From assembly GCF_907164845.1 (NCBI RefSeq), contig NZ_OU015430.1, positions 2,284,001 to 2,348,000 of the forward strand: a stretch of 64,000 nt of DNA, in the 5' to 3' direction. Made by a program: the position numbers and the translations under genes. This DNA is from Lysobacter luteus (GTDB lineage: Bacteria > Pseudomonadota > Gammaproteobacteria > Xanthomonadales > Xanthomonadaceae). Below, in pieces: positions 1-10,116 of this stretch (positions are counted from its first letter, which is position 1; every line of letters starts with the position of its first letter). Under the pieces are notes generated by a model. That model did not search any database. It saw only the letters and a list, made by a program, of their open reading frames with translations, and was not told where the DNA came from.

Positions 1-1
1 C

Positions 2-829
2 ACCCCTTCGCCCGATGCGTACCTGGCACGCGACGGACAGAGCGCCGCCGACCACGCCGAGGACGCCGCCGACGCGCTCGCGCGGCTGCTCGACCACCAT
101 GCTGGCGAGGTCTGCGCGATGATCCTCGAGCCGCGCGTGCAGTGCGCCGGTGGCATGCGCATGCACAACCCGGTCTACCTCAAGCGCGTGCGGGAACTGT
201 GCGACGTCCACGGCATCTTCCTGATCGCCGACGAGATCGCGGTCGGGTTCGGTCGCACCGGCACCATGTTCGCCTGCGAGCAGGCCGGCATCGCCCCCGA
301 CCTGCTGTGCCTGTCCAAGGGCCTCACCGGGGGCAGCCTGCCCCTGGCCGCCGTACTGGCGACCCAGGAACTGTACGACGGCTTCCTCGACACGTCCCGC
401 GAGAAGGCCTTCCTGCATTCGCACAGCTACACCGGCAATCCGCTGGCCTGCGCGGCGGCACTCGCCACGCTGGACATCTTCGCGTCCGACGACGTGGTCG
501 AACGCAACCGCGGCACCGCCGCGAAGATGGCGTCGCTGGCGGCGCCGCTGGCCGCGCACCGGCATGTCGCCGACGTCCGCCAGGCCGGCATGATCGTGGC
601 ATTCGAACTCGCACGCGACGGCAACCGCGCCACTCCGTTCGACGCCGCGGCGCGGGTCGGTCTGCACGCCTACCGCGCCGCGCTCGACCGCGGCGTGCTG
701 CTGCGTCCGCTGGGCGACGTCCTTTACTGGATGCCGCCATACACCATCGACGACGACGCGCTGGCGCTCATGGCCGAGACGACCTCGGCGGTCATCGACA
801 TCGCGACGGAGCAGGCCTCATGCGGCTGA
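2..829 (+). CDS. bioA: Adenosylmethionine-8-amino-7-oxononanoate aminotransferase, C-terminal part
   Basis: This is the C-terminal ~275 residues of a class III PLP-dependent aminotransferase; the 5' end lies left of the window and the reading frame is open from base 2. Family features seen are ILEPRVQ, the PLP-aspartate strand IADEIAVGFGRTG, the putative PLP lysine in LCLSKGLTGG and the BioA-like SYTGNPLACAAAL. BioA converts 7-keto-8-aminopelargonate to 7,8-diaminopelargonate in biotin synthesis using SAM as amino donor. The last 10 bases overlap the start of rsmE, so the two are probably translationally coupled. Another class III aminotransferase is possible in principle, but the SxTGNPLA context favours BioA. 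Confidence 0.88.
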   Translation, partial: TPSPDAYLARDGQSAADHAEDAADALARLLDHHAGEVCAMILEPRVQCAGGMRMHNPVYLKRVRELCDVHGIFLIADEIAVGFGRTGTMFACEQAGIAPDLLCLSKGLTGGSLPLAAVLATQELYDGFLDTSREKAFLHSHSYTGNPLACAAALATLDIFASDDVVERNRGTAAKMASLAAPLAAHRHVADVRQAGMIVAFELARDGNRATPFDAAARVGLHAYRAALDRGVLLRPLGDVLYWMPPYTIDDDALALMAETTSAVIDIATEQASCG

Positions 830-1557
830 CCCGGCTGTACGTCGACCTGCCGTTGCCGCCGGACGCTGAAGTCGCGCTGCCGGAAGGACCGGCGGGGCAC
901 CTCACCCGCGTGCTCCGGCTGGGGCCCGGGGACGCATGCGTGCTGTTCAATGGCGACGGCTTCGACCGCGCCGCGACGGTGGCGTCGGTCGGCAAGCGCG
1001 AGGTCCTCGTCCGCATCGGCGAGGCGACCGTGGCCGACCGCGAATCGCCGCTGCGGATCGGGCTGCTGCAGGGCATCGCACGCGGCGAGAAGATGGACCT
1101 CATCCTGCAGAAGGCGACCGAGCTCGGCGTCGACCACGTGATCCCCGTGAGCTCGCAACGCAGCGAGGTCAAGCTGGACGCGGCGCGGGCCGACAAGCGG
1201 CTGGCCCACTGGCGAAGCGTGGTGGCCGCCGGCTGCGAACAGAGCGGGCGCGCGCGGGTGCCCACCGTCTCATCGCCGGCGCCACTCGCCGCCGCGCTGG
1301 ATGGCTTGCCCGCAGGTGGCCTGCGGTTGTTGCTGGATCCCGCGGGCGGGCTAGCGCTGCCGACGCTGGCGGTCGAGGCCGGCCAGCCGGTGTACCTGGC
1401 GGTCGGGCCGGAGGGTGGATGGTCGCCGCTCGACCGCGAGCAACTGCATGCAGCGGGCTTCCAAGGGCTGCGCCTGGGGCCGCGCATCCTTCGGACGGAA
1501 ACCGCCGGACTGGCGGCGATCGCGGCCCTGCAGGCGCGCTTCGGCGATCTGTGCTGA
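820..1557 (+). CDS. rsmE: 16S rRNA (uracil1498-N3)-methyltransferase RsmE
   Basis: A 245-residue protein of usual RsmE length. The N-terminal part (about residues 1-70) has the PUA-like RNA-binding pattern, with HLTRVLRLGPGD. The C-terminal SPOUT domain shows LILQKATELGVDHVIPV, RSEVK, the SAM-pocket loop VGPEGGWSPLDREQL and the knot segment LGPRILRTETAGLAAI. RsmE methylates U1498 in helix 44 of 16S rRNA in the assembled 30S subunit. The start ATG at 820 lies inside the bioA 3' end; the frame stays open further upstream, but that part is a shadow of bioA. The gene converges on chpC with a 32-bp gap and no visible terminator. Confidence 0.93.
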   Translation: MRLTRLYVDLPLPPDAEVALPEGPAGHLTRVLRLGPGDACVLFNGDGFDRAATVASVGKREVLVRIGEATVADRESPLRIGLLQGIARGEKMDLILQKATELGVDHVIPVSSQRSEVKLDAARADKRLAHWRSVVAAGCEQSGRARVPTVSSPAPLAAALDGLPAGGLRLLLDPAGGLALPTLAVEAGQPVYLAVGPEGGWSPLDREQLHAAGFQGLRLGPRILRTETAGLAAIAALQARFGDLC

Positions 1558-1589
1558 GTCGCCCCGGGACGACCGGCGGCTTAGGTGCT

Positions 1590-2096
1590 TTACGCGGCTT
1601 CGGCGAGCGCGTCGGCGATCAGCTGCTCGATCGCTTCCAGGTCCGGCACGTAGGCGTCGTCCTGGTTGAGCATGACCTTGGCGGTGACGGCCGCCGGCAG
1701 GTTCTCGGTCTCCTCGACCAGCAGGCCGGCGCGCGACACGGTGACCAGGCGCGGGAAGCCTTGGGTCAGCATCGCGAAGAACGGGGTCGGCGAAGTACCG
1801 CCGAGTGCCTTGAACACCAGCACCTTGCTGCCCAGGCCGCCCTGTTCGTCGGCAATGCCGGCCAGGCGCGAGAAAGACACCAGCGGCAACTGCCAGCCAC
1901 GCCAGCGGATGCGCCCGAGCAGCCAGGCCGGGGCGTTCTCCACCGGTTCGGGCTCGGCGTAGGAGAGCACCTCGGCGATGGTCGCGTTGGGCAGCAGCAG
2001 CCGTGCACCGGCCAACTGGATCAGCACCCCGCGGATGTCGGCATCGGCATCGACGCCAGCATCGCCAGTCAGGGGGGATTGGAGAGTGTTGGACAT
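1590..2096 (-). CDS. chpC: CheW-domain protein ChpC of the pilus chemosensory system
   Basis: A 168-residue protein that is almost entirely one CheW-like fold: IRGVLIQLAGARLLLPNATIAEVL, then WLLGRIRWRGWQLPLVSF, GSKVLVFKAL and a C-terminal helix ending DALAEAA. CheW proteins couple chemoreceptors to the CheA-type kinase; as last gene of the Pil-Chp operon this is the second coupling protein beside PilI. It sits 23 bp downstream of chpB. The catalytic part of the system lies elsewhere in the operon, so its likely job is linking extra receptors to ChpA. The family call is firm; the symbol rests on position. Confidence 0.85.
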   Translation of the reverse strand: MSNTLQSPLTGDAGVDADADIRGVLIQLAGARLLLPNATIAEVLSYAEPEPVENAPAWLLGRIRWRGWQLPLVSFSRLAGIADEQGGLGSKVLVFKALGGTSPTPFFAMLTQGFPRLVTVSRAGLLVEETENLPAAVTAKVMLNQDDAYVPDLEAIEQLIADALAEAA

Positions 2097-2119
2097 GTCG
2101 TGATTCCTCGGCGCGGCCG

Positions 2120-3628
2120 TCAGGCCCAGCGCTCGGACAGCAGTTGGGCGATCCGGGGCGGCGGCGCGGTATCACCGCCGCGGGCGGCCAGGGCGTTCGG
2201 GGCGGCGGCGTCGTAACAGCCATCGGCCGCCTGCCCGGCCACGAGCGCACCTGCCCAGCTGTGGTTCATGACGGCATCGACCTGCGTCGCATCGCTGCCA
2301 CTGAGCAGCAGGACCGCGCTGTCGGCGGACGGGAGCTGCGACAGCACGTCACCGCTCTGGTTGAAGCGCAGGCCCCCATCACCGGCCTCGATGCCGACTT
2401 CCGCCGGCAGGATGTAGATGGTGGCGGCGTCGGCGGCGGCACCGGCCTCGGCCAGCTTCACCGGGATGGAAGTCGCCCGCTGCATCTGCGCCACGAGCCT
2501 GTCATGGCGCGCGCCGTCGAGGCGTTGCTGGATCAGCACGGGACGGGGAAAGCCCGCCGGCAGGGCGCCCAGCAACTGACGCACCGCATCCGGCCCGCCG
2601 ATACCGGCCAGCACCACCACCGCACCGCGCGCCTGCTCGGGGCCACGCTGCGGGGTGTCGTCGACGAGTGAGAGGTGCGAGATCCGCTGGTCGAGGTCGT
2701 CCAGGTCACGGCGGAACCGGTGGTCGTCGATGGCGGACGCGGTGCTGGCCACCTCGCCACCGTCGTCGAGGCTCAAGTTGCTGAAATCGATGGTTGTCGC
2801 GGGTGCAACGACGGCGACTTGGGCAGACGCCGGGCCGTCGACGTCGGAGTCGACACCGGCGTCCAGGACCACTTGGTCGAACCCCTCCTCGGCCAGCGAC
2901 GCCTCAACGGCCGGGTCGAACGCATCGGTCTCGAGCGCTGGGGACGCGTCGGGGTTCAGCTCGCTGGCCGCGGCGAACTCGGACAGGAAGGCATCATCGA
3001 AGCCGGCCGCATCGTCCGCGCCCATGCTCTCGGCGAGCACCGGATCAAACGGGTTGGCTTCGCCGGCCATTGGCGCGAACGACACTTCCATCGTGGTCGT
3101 CGGCGCTTCCTCGGGCGCGGGCAACGGCTCGTGCTCGACGCCGACACCGGACGGGACCTCGACGCTGATCTCCAGCGCTTCGGCCACTGACGCGCTGGGC
3201 GGCTCGGAAGAGGCCACAGCGTCCACGACCACGGACTCGCCGGGCATTGCCGCGGCGGGCTGCTCGTCGGGCTCGCGACCCGGCGGCAGGACATCGCCAT
3301 GGCGCTGCAGCTTGGCCACCAGGTGGCGCTGCCAACGGGCGATGTCCCAGCCCTCGCGCGTCGCGGCCAGGTCGGCCTCCTCGTAGATCACGTCGACGCC
3401 GGGGTCGAACAGAACCTCGTCGAACCGGTCCAGTACGTCCTCGGTCGCCGGGTCCAGCGCGACCAGCACCGCGCGCGGCGACGCGGCGAGCAGGGCGGCC
3501 AGCTCCAGCTCCGTCGGGTCGGCCTCGAGCACACGCTCGACGCCGGCCTCGTCCATCACGCCGCGCAGGCGCTCACGGGCCACGCCAGGGCGCGCCAGCA
3601 GGGCAACCCGCAGGGCTTCAGCCGACAT
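2120..3628 (-). CDS. chpB: CheB-like protein ChpB, probably lacking methylesterase activity
   Basis: A 502-residue protein directly after chpA, overlapping it by 11 bp. Residues 1-105 resemble a degenerate receiver domain ([26 protein letters not shown]). Residues 105-320 are an acidic low-complexity linker. Residues about 330-502 resemble the CheB methylesterase fold ([41 protein letters not shown]). In active CheB the nucleophile is the serine of GASTGG; here the aligned stretch reads LAGIGG. The catalytic histidine of TQH aligns to QQ, and the MGxDG aspartate loop is not preserved. Position and fold support ChpB; the residues suggest a non-enzymatic or strongly altered role. A second nucleophile arrangement cannot be excluded without a structure model. 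Confidence 0.8.
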   Translation of the reverse strand: MSAEALRVALLARPGVARERLRGVMDEAGVERVLEADPTELELAALLAASPRAVLVALDPATEDVLDRFDEVLFDPGVDVIYEEADLAATREGWDIARWQRHLVAKLQRHGDVLPPGREPDEQPAAAMPGESVVVDAVASSEPPSASVAEALEISVEVPSGVGVEHEPLPAPEEAPTTTMEVSFAPMAGEANPFDPVLAESMGADDAAGFDDAFLSEFAAASELNPDASPALETDAFDPAVEASLAEEGFDQVVLDAGVDSDVDGPASAQVAVVAPATTIDFSNLSLDDGGEVASTASAIDDHRFRRDLDDLDQRISHLSLVDDTPQRGPEQARGAVVVLAGIGGPDAVRQLLGALPAGFPRPVLIQQRLDGARHDRLVAQMQRATSIPVKLAEAGAAADAATIYILPAEVGIEAGDGGLRFNQSGDVLSQLPSADSAVLLLSGSDATQVDAVMNHSWAGALVAGQAADGCYDAAAPNALAARGGDTAPPPRIAQLLSERWA

Positions 3629-6600
3629 GGCGACGCTCGATCCCGAGCAGCTCGAACACGTTGCGCATCAGCTCGGGCTCCTGGTACGGCTTGCCGAGGT
3701 AGCGGTCGACGCCGATGTCCATCGCGCGCTGGCGGTGCTTGTCGCCGGTACGCGAGGTGATCATCACGATCGGCACGTTGCGCAAACGCGGGTCGGCCTT
3801 CATCTGGGTGGCCAGCTCGTAGCCGTCCATCCGCGGCATCTCGATGTCCAGCAGCATCAGGTCGGGTACCACGTCGACCATCCGCTCAAGCGCATCGACG
3901 CCATCCTTTGCGGTCGCGACCTCGAAGTTGTTGCGCTCCAGCACGCGGCCCGTGACCTTGCGCATGGTGACCGAGTCGTCGACCACCATCACCAGCGGGA
4001 CCTGGCGGTGCTCGACCACCGGCGCCGCGACGCTGCGCATCTCGCGCGGGAGCACGGCCTGGCGGCGGACCAGCGGGGCCACGTCGAGGATCACGACCAC
4101 GCGGCCGTCACCCATGATCGTCGCGCCGAAGATGCCCGGCACCGAGGCGACCTGCGGGCCGACCGGCTTGACCACGATTTCGCGGTTGCCGATCACCTGG
4201 TCGACGGTGACCGCCGCATGCAGGTCGCCGGAGCGGATCAGCAGCACCGGCATCTGCAGGTGGCCCTCGGCCTTTGCCGTGCCCTGCCCGACCAGCTGGC
4301 CGAGGTCGTGTACCGCGTAGTCCTCGCCGCCGTAGCGGTAGGTCGATTCGCGCGGGTTGCCATCGGCATCGACCAGGTCTTCGCGGGCGATGCGGCCGAC
4401 ACCACGGACCGACGCGATCGGCACGGCGAAGGTGGTCTCGTTGATGCGGACGAAGACGGCCTGGGTGACTGCCAGCGTCTGCGGCAGGCGCAAGGTGAAG
4501 CGCACGCCCTGGCCCGGGGTGGAGCGGATGTCGAGCGAGCCGCCCAGCTGGCGGACTTCGCTGGCGACCACGTCCATGCCGACGCCGCGACCGGCAAGCC
4601 GGCTGACCGCATCGGCGGTGGAGAAGCCCGGCTCGAGGATCAGCGCATCCAGGTCGGAATCGCCGAGCACCGCGTCCGGACGCACCAGTCCGCGCTCCTC
4701 GCCGCGGCGACGGATCGCCTCGCGGTTGAGGCCACGGCCATCGTCGGCCACTTCCAACACGACTTCCGAACCTTCGCGACGGATCGCGATGCGGACGCTG
4801 CCTTCCTCGGCCTTGCCAGCGCGCTTGCGCTCGTCGGGCAGCTCGATGCCGTGCGCGACGGAGTTGCGCAGCATGTGCTCCAGCGGCGCGGTCATGCGCT
4901 CAAGCACGTTGCGGTCCAGCTCACCCTGCGAGCCGTCCAGCTTGAGCGCGACCTGCTTGCCGAGCTCGCCGGATGCCTGGCGGATGACACGGCGCAGGCG
5001 CGGCAACAGGGCGTCGAACGGCACCATGCGGGTGCGCATGAGGCCTTCCTGCAGTTCCGAACTCACGCGCGACTGCTGGAGCAGCAGCGTTTCGTACTGG
5101 CGGGTCAGGTCGTCAAGGGTGAGCTGCAGGCTGTTCTGGTCGGCCGCGGACTCGGTCAGCGCGCGCGACAACTGCTGCAGGTTGGAGAAGCGGTCGAGCT
5201 CGAGCGGATCGAACGCCTGCTCGCCATCCTCGCCTTCGCGCTGGTAGCGGGCGACGATCTGCGCTTCGGTTTCCATCTCCAGGCGACGCAACTGGTCGCG
5301 CATGCGGGTGTTGGTGGCCGCCATTTCGGCGATCGCGCCACGGAACGCACCCAGCTGCTGCTCCAGGCGGGCGCGGTAGATCGCCACCTCGCCGGCGTAG
5401 TTGACCAGGCGGTCGAGCAGGTCGGCGCGGATGCGCACCTGCTCCTGCGGCGCACGCACGCCGATGTCGTCCTCGTCGCCCGGCTGGCTGTCGTCGATCG
5501 GTGCCGACAGCGGGGCCAAACCGGCCGCGGCCGTGGATTCGGGTGCCCTGGCCACGGGGGCGGTCGCCACCGGATGCGACGCGACCGGTTCGGCCGCCGC
5601 AGCCGGCGCCTCCACCACGGTCGGTGCCGATACATCCGGGGTCCCGGCGCGCTGGCGCAGCAGCGATTGCCCGCGCGAGCGCGCGTCGAACTCGGCGATC
5701 AGCATGTCCGGCATCGCGATGGCGCGACGGTCGCCAACGCGGGTCACCATCGCGTGCAGGCGGTCGAAACCACGCTCGAGCAGCGGCACGCCATCGGTGC
5801 CGAGTTCGCAACGCTGGTCCACCACCGCCTCCAGCAGCGACTCCATGACATGGCCGAGCTCGCCGACCGCCATGATGCCGGCCATGCGGGCGCCACCCTT
5901 CAGGGTGTGCAGGTCGCGCTGCAGGCCGACGAGCGCCTCGCGCTCCTCGGGGGTCTCGCGCAACTGGGCCAGGAGACCGTCGGAATGGTCGAGCAGGTCG
6001 CCGCCTTCCTCGACGAAGATGTCGACAAGCTCGGGATCGAGGTCCGACACGTCCAACTCTTCGTCGGGGTCCTGGACGTCGACGAGGCTTGACGCGAGCA
6101 GCGCCGCGACCGCGCTATCGAGAGCGGGCTCTGGTTCGGGTGCGGCTTCGGGGCCGACTTCGGGTTCCGGCTCGAACTCGGGGGCGACTTCGGCCACGAA
6201 TTCGGGTTCGGGGTCGGCTTCGACCTCGACCTCAACCTCGACCTCGGCTTCGGGTTCGGGCTCGGGCTCGGGTTGCGATTCCAACTCCGCTTCGGCGAAT
6301 TCGGACGAGGCCTCGACAGCGGTTTCGACACTGCTGTCGGCTTCTGTTGCATCGACGCTCGCGCTGCCGGTTCTTGAAGCGCCCATCGCCGCCTCGACGG
6401 CCGACTGGGCGGCCTCTGCCTGCTCGCGCGCGACGCGGTCGGCTTCGGCGTACTCGGCTTCGAGACGGGCGTACTCGTCCTCTTCCTCCGCCAGGCGCTG
6501 GGCTTCGCGCTGCTCGGCCTCGAGCCGCTCGGCCTCGGCCCGTTCGGCCGCCAGGAGCTCGGCTTCAAGACGCTCGGCTTCGATGCGCCGTGCTTCGATA

Positions 6601-9600
6601 CGTTCGGCTTCGGCGTGCTCGGTTGCGAGACGCTCGGCCTCGAGACGCTCGGATTGGAGACGCTCGGCCTCGACACGTTCTGCTTCGAGACGCTCGGCCT
6701 CAAGGCGCTCTGCCTCAAGGCGCTCTGCCTCGAGACGCTCGGCCTCAAGACGCTCGGCTTCCGCGCGCTCGGCTTCCGCGCGCTCGGCTTCGACTCGCGC
6801 CGCTTCGGCACGTTCGGCTTCAGCCCGTTCGGTTTCAAGTCGTTCGGCTTCGACGCGCTCTGCTTCGAGACGCTCTGCTTCGAGACGCTCTGCTTCGAGA
6901 CGCTCTGCTTCGAGACGCTGTGCTTCGACGCGCTCGGCTTCGAGACGCTCGGTCTCGGCGCGCTGTGCCTCTGCACTCGCGGTGTCGGCCTGCGCGGCGT
7001 CCACGCCGGTCCCTTCTTCCGAGGCTTCGAGCCCGGCGAACGGGGTCAGGTCGACCACCGAGACGCCGCTGGTGCGGCGGGTCGGGAGCGGGACATCGAG
7101 CTCGTCGCCCGGCATCGGCATCTGGGACGCCGGCAGGGTGTCGCGCAGGGCCTGCATTCGGGCCGACAGGCCGTGGAACTCGGGAATCCTCGGCGAGGCG
7201 GACTGCAACGCGGCCAGGGTGCTGGCCACTGCGCCCGCCACCGCGCCGATCGCGGCCACGCCGTCCTCGCTCGCGGCCTGGCCGGCCGCGAGAAGACGCT
7301 TGACGTAGGTTTCCGCGGGGCCGGTGATGTCGGTGATCACCGGCACCTCCGTCATCGCGAAGGCGCCGTTGAGGGTATGGATCGCACGCTGCAGGCGGTC
7401 GTCCGCCGGCTGCGGTGCGGAGCGGCTGGCCGCCAACCACTGGTCGATCGTGGCCAGGTGACCGGTGACCTCCGATCCGAGGATCTCCAGCAGCACCGGG
7501 TCGACCGAGGCCGGGATGCCGCCTTCGTCCACTTCGGTCGAGAAATCGGCGACCGGGGGTTCGGCCGGCTGGTCGAACGCAGTGGACCCGGGTATCTCCA
7601 CCGCAGCGGGGGCAGGCGCCTCCTCGGCGACGGTCTCTGCCGGAACCGCTTCGACCGGCGCGGGATCGGACACGACCGGTGCCGGCTCGGGCGCGACGTA
7701 GAACGCTTCCTCGCCCGCCGCGATGCGGTCGGCCACGGCCTCGATGCCGGCCAGGTCGGCCTGCAGGGTTCCGCTGCCCTGCAGCGCGGCGTGCAGGCCC
7801 GGCAATGCGGCATGCGCGTCGTCGACGATCGCCACCACCGCCGGACTGGCGGAGCGGCTGCCATCGAGCACGCGGTTGAGCATGTTCTCGATCTTCCAGC
7901 TGAACTCGCCCAGCGTCCGCGCGCCGACCAGCCGGCCGCTGCCCTTCAGGGTGTGGAAGACGCGTCGGATGGAGCGCAGCTGCTCCAGGTTGTCCGGGCT
8001 GCGACGCCAGGCGTCCAGCATCGGGCCCAGGTTGCCGATCTCTTCCTCGAGCTCCTCGAGGAACACCTCGCGGATCTCGTCGTCGATGTCGTCGCTCTGC
8101 TCGAAGCCGCCGAGCGCCGGTTCGACCACGGACGTGACGGCCGCGCTGGACACCGGTGCGTCGGCCGGGCGCTCGACCGCCGGGGGTGCCGGCGCGGCCG
8201 GCGACGGTGCGGCCGGCGAGGATGACGGCACGGGGATGCTGCTGGAGGCCATGTCCAGCGCGGCAGCCGCAAGGTTCTCGTCCTCGACCGACAGCGGCGA
8301 GGATTCAGCCGGCTGGCCGACCTGCGCTTCGGGCGGCAGCGGCCAGTAGCCGAGCGACTCCAGGCTCTGGCGCGCGATCTCCAGGATGCGGTCGCGGTTG
8401 GGCCGCTGCTCGCGCAGCGCCTCCAGGTAGTACTCCACGCTGGCCAGCGCATCGGCCATGGTGTCGAGCTGCTGGCCGTTGGGGACGCGCTTGCGGCCGA
8501 TCAGCTCGACCTCGGTGTAGCGCTTGACGCCCGACAGGTAATCCGCCGGCAGGTGCAGGTCGAGGATGCGCAGCGCACCGCCGACCTCGTCGAGCAGGCG
8601 CGGGATCTCGACCAGCTCGGCGTGATCCCAGTTGGTCTCGACGAAGGCGACGAAGGACTGGCGCGCGTCGCCGAAGTTGGCGATCGCCTCGCGGACGACG
8701 ACTTCGAGCACCTTGCGCGACTCGCTCGCCAGCAGGTCCTCGTCGGCGCGGTCGTCCGACAGGCCCAGGCGGGAGACCTGCTCGTCCAGCGAGGCGTCGA
8801 CGTAGAGCAGTGCACCGGCGACGTCGAGCAGCACCGACTCGTCGGCGGCGCGCTGGCCGGCCACGATCTCGTGCATGGCATCGCGTTGCTGCAGCACCAC
8901 GCCACGGGCGATGCCCAGGCCCATCATGCCCAGGGTGTCGCTGACGCGGCCGAGCGCCTCGACCTGCGGACGCAGGCCACCGACGTCGGTGCTGCCGGTG
9001 CGCAGGTGCAGGTCCAGCGCATCCTTGACCCGCAGCAGGTCTTCCTTGATCGCGGCCGACACGGTGTCGAGCAGCGCACGGTTGCGGCCGCTCAGGCTGC
9101 CGCGGGCGTGTTCGATTTCCGATTCGCTCGGCAGCTGGGCATCCAGCTCGAAGGTGCGACGCAGGTCGTCCAGCGCGGGATGGCTGCCTTGCGCGTGGGC
9201 GACGTGGTACAGCAGCTGGCGCGTCGGCTCGGCGTTGGGCTCGCTGTCGGGCGCGCTGAAGCCGGTGTCCTCGAGGACGTTGCGGGCTTCCCGCTCGACG
9301 CCACCAAATGCCTGGCGCAGCGTGCGCGTGGGCGCCAGGGCGCCGTCGCGCAATGCGCCGGCGACCGACGCGGCCACCCACAGCATCCGCCGCAGGGGCT
9401 CGACCGCGACTTCCGACAGCAGGCTGTCGACCACGCTGGCCAGCTGCGCCGCATCGGACGGCGCACCGTCCTCGGGCCACTGGCTGAGGGCGTGGCGCAA
9501 GGCTGCAAGCCCGGGGCTGGCCGGGCGCGCACCGCTGCGGATCGTCGTGGCCACCGCGACCGGGGCCGGCAGGTGGGTCGGCAACGGACGGTCGAGGTCG

Positions 9601-10034
9601 GGCGCGAACAGCACGCTCTCATTGAGACCGGTTTCGCCACGGGTCGCGCGCAGCTCGTTGAGCAGCGGCAGCAGCACGATCGGGATATCGCGATGACCGC
9701 CCTGCAGCCGCTCGAGGTAATCGGGCAGTTGCACGGCGCCACGCATGAGCATCGCGCAGGCGTCGTCGCGGTCGGCGATCTCGCCGTGCACCAGCGCGAG
9801 GGCGAGGCGCTCCATCTCCTCGGCCACCATCGCCGGGGCATACAGCTCGACCATGCGCAGGGTGCCGTGCACCTGGTGCAGGTGCCGGGCGCAGGCGCGC
9901 ATCCGGTCCGCATCGTCCGGCGCCTCGACGTAGGACTCGATCTCCTGCCGCGCCTGGCGCAGGGTCTCGTCGAGTTCGGGCTTGATCCAGCCGAGCGTGG
10001 TGGTGTCGATTGCGTCGCGCATCACGGTCATCAT
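3618..10034 (-). CDS. chpA: ChpA/PilL hybrid histidine kinase with several Hpt sites, CheA core and receiver
   Basis: A 2138-residue central kinase of type IV pilus chemosensing. Candidate phosphoacceptor histidines lie at about residue 56 (QVHGTLRM), 694 ([12 protein letters not shown]), 886 (HTLNGAFAM) and 1376 ([11 protein letters not shown]). Residues about 1015-1185 are a charged EAERL repeat, followed by an acidic Glu/Pro/Val stretch at about 1250-1310. The CheA part then has a dimerisation helix region (~1490-1640), an ATPase domain with [25 protein letters not shown] and GRGVGMD (~1700-1850), a CheW-like domain (~1850-2000), and a C-terminal CheY-like receiver with the aspartate of [11 protein letters not shown] near 2063. 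ChpA is expected to phosphorylate PilG and PilH in response to PilJ. Four Hpt candidates are visible by eye; Pseudomonas ChpA has more phosphotransfer domains. Confidence 0.95.
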   Translation of the reverse strand: MMTVMRDAIDTTTLGWIKPELDETLRQARQEIESYVEAPDDADRMRACARHLHQVHGTLRMVELYAPAMVAEEMERLALALVHGEIADRDDACAMLMRGAVQLPDYLERLQGGHRDIPIVLLPLLNELRATRGETGLNESVLFAPDLDRPLPTHLPAPVAVATTIRSGARPASPGLAALRHALSQWPEDGAPSDAAQLASVVDSLLSEVAVEPLRRMLWVAASVAGALRDGALAPTRTLRQAFGGVEREARNVLEDTGFSAPDSEPNAEPTRQLLYHVAHAQGSHPALDDLRRTFELDAQLPSESEIEHARGSLSGRNRALLDTVSAAIKEDLLRVKDALDLHLRTGSTDVGGLRPQVEALGRVSDTLGMMGLGIARGVVLQQRDAMHEIVAGQRAADESVLLDVAGALLYVDASLDEQVSRLGLSDDRADEDLLASESRKVLEVVVREAIANFGDARQSFVAFVETNWDHAELVEIPRLLDEVGGALRILDLHLPADYLSGVKRYTEVELIGRKRVPNGQQLDTMADALASVEYYLEALREQRPNRDRILEIARQSLESLGYWPLPPEAQVGQPAESSPLSVEDENLAAAALDMASSSIPVPSSSPAAPSPAAPAPPAVERPADAPVSSAAVTSVVEPALGGFEQSDDIDDEIREVFLEELEEEIGNLGPMLDAWRRSPDNLEQLRSIRRVFHTLKGSGRLVGARTLGEFSWKIENMLNRVLDGSRSASPAVVAIVDDAHAALPGLHAALQGSGTLQADLAGIEAVADRIAAGEEAFYVAPEPAPVVSDPAPVEAVPAETVAEEAPAPAAVEIPGSTAFDQPAEPPVADFSTEVDEGGIPASVDPVLLEILGSEVTGHLATIDQWLAASRSAPQPADDRLQRAIHTLNGAFAMTEVPVITDITGPAETYVKRLLAAGQAASEDGVAAIGAVAGAVASTLAALQSASPRIPEFHGLSARMQALRDTLPASQMPMPGDELDVPLPTRRTSGVSVVDLTPFAGLEASEEGTGVDAAQADTASAEAQRAETERLEAERVEAQRLEAERLEAERLEAERLEAERVEAERLETERAEAERAEAARVEAERAEAERAEAERLEAERLEAERLEAERLEAERLEAERVEAERLQSERLEAERLATEHAEAERIEARRIEAERLEAELLAAERAEAERLEAEQREAQRLAEEEDEYARLEAEYAEADRVAREQAEAAQSAVEAAMGASRTGSASVDATEADSSVETAVEASSEFAEAELESQPEPEPEPEAEVEVEVEVEADPEPEFVAEVAPEFEPEPEVGPEAAPEPEPALDSAVAALLASSLVDVQDPDEELDVSDLDPELVDIFVEEGGDLLDHSDGLLAQLRETPEEREALVGLQRDLHTLKGGARMAGIMAVGELGHVMESLLEAVVDQRCELGTDGVPLLERGFDRLHAMVTRVGDRRAIAMPDMLIAEFDARSRGQSLLRQRAGTPDVSAPTVVEAPAAAAEPVASHPVATAPVARAPESTAAAGLAPLSAPIDDSQPGDEDDIGVRAPQEQVRIRADLLDRLVNYAGEVAIYRARLEQQLGAFRGAIAEMAATNTRMRDQLRRLEMETEAQIVARYQREGEDGEQAFDPLELDRFSNLQQLSRALTESAADQNSLQLTLDDLTRQYETLLLQQSRVSSELQEGLMRTRMVPFDALLPRLRRVIRQASGELGKQVALKLDGSQGELDRNVLERMTAPLEHMLRNSVAHGIELPDERKRAGKAEEGSVRIAIRREGSEVVLEVADDGRGLNREAIRRRGEERGLVRPDAVLGDSDLDALILEPGFSTADAVSRLAGRGVGMDVVASEVRQLGGSLDIRSTPGQGVRFTLRLPQTLAVTQAVFVRINETTFAVPIASVRGVGRIAREDLVDADGNPRESTYRYGGEDYAVHDLGQLVGQGTAKAEGHLQMPVLLIRSGDLHAAVTVDQVIGNREIVVKPVGPQVASVPGIFGATIMGDGRVVVILDVAPLVRRQAVLPREMRSVAAPVVEHRQVPLVMVVDDSVTMRKVTGRVLERNNFEVATAKDGVDALERMVDVVPDLMLLDIEMPRMDGYELATQMKADPRLRNVPIVMITSRTGDKHRQRAMDIGVDRYLGKPYQEPELMRNVFELLGIERRHVG
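6478..6990 (-). repeat. Intragenic 15-bp repeat tract encoding the EAERL coiled-coil linker of ChpA
   Basis: On the minus strand this stretch encodes roughly 170 residues made almost wholly of the pentapeptide E-A-E-R-L and variants ([15 protein letters not shown]). Four perfect tandem 15-bp copies occupy 6859-6918 (plus-strand unit TCTGCTTCGAGACGC); the rest is diverged. Because units are multiples of three, gain or loss of copies would change linker length without a frameshift. The composition predicts a long single helix or coiled coil. Confidence 0.9.
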
Positions 10035-10116
10035 CCACCCCGCCGATCAGCGGAGCCGTGCCATGGGCAGCGTCGGCCGGGGGTCAGGCAGTTCATCGAT
10101 CGATCCAATCCGCGCC

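Noticed and set aside
142-1557. A bioA-rsmE fusion or frameshift
   Set aside because: The long frame through bioA is a +1 shadow; bioA is intact in its own frame up to 829, and rsmE has its own ATG at 820 with normal length.
3627-6092. Long plus-strand open frame (821 codons) antisense to chpA, and several others of 300-1200 codons in the window
   Set aside because: Codon bias of a high-GC gene creates open antisense frames; translations are low-complexity Arg/Ala/His or Gly/Val-rich, lack domains and exactly mirror real genes.
6600-6960. CRISPR-like periodic repeats
   Set aside because: Units are 15 bp, in frame, without unique spacers, and lie in the middle of a kinase gene.
6615-8225. 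Plus-strand open frame with a striking [16 protein letters not shown] repeat
   Set aside because: It is the reverse-strand reading of the EAERL repeat of ChpA, not a separate repeat protein.
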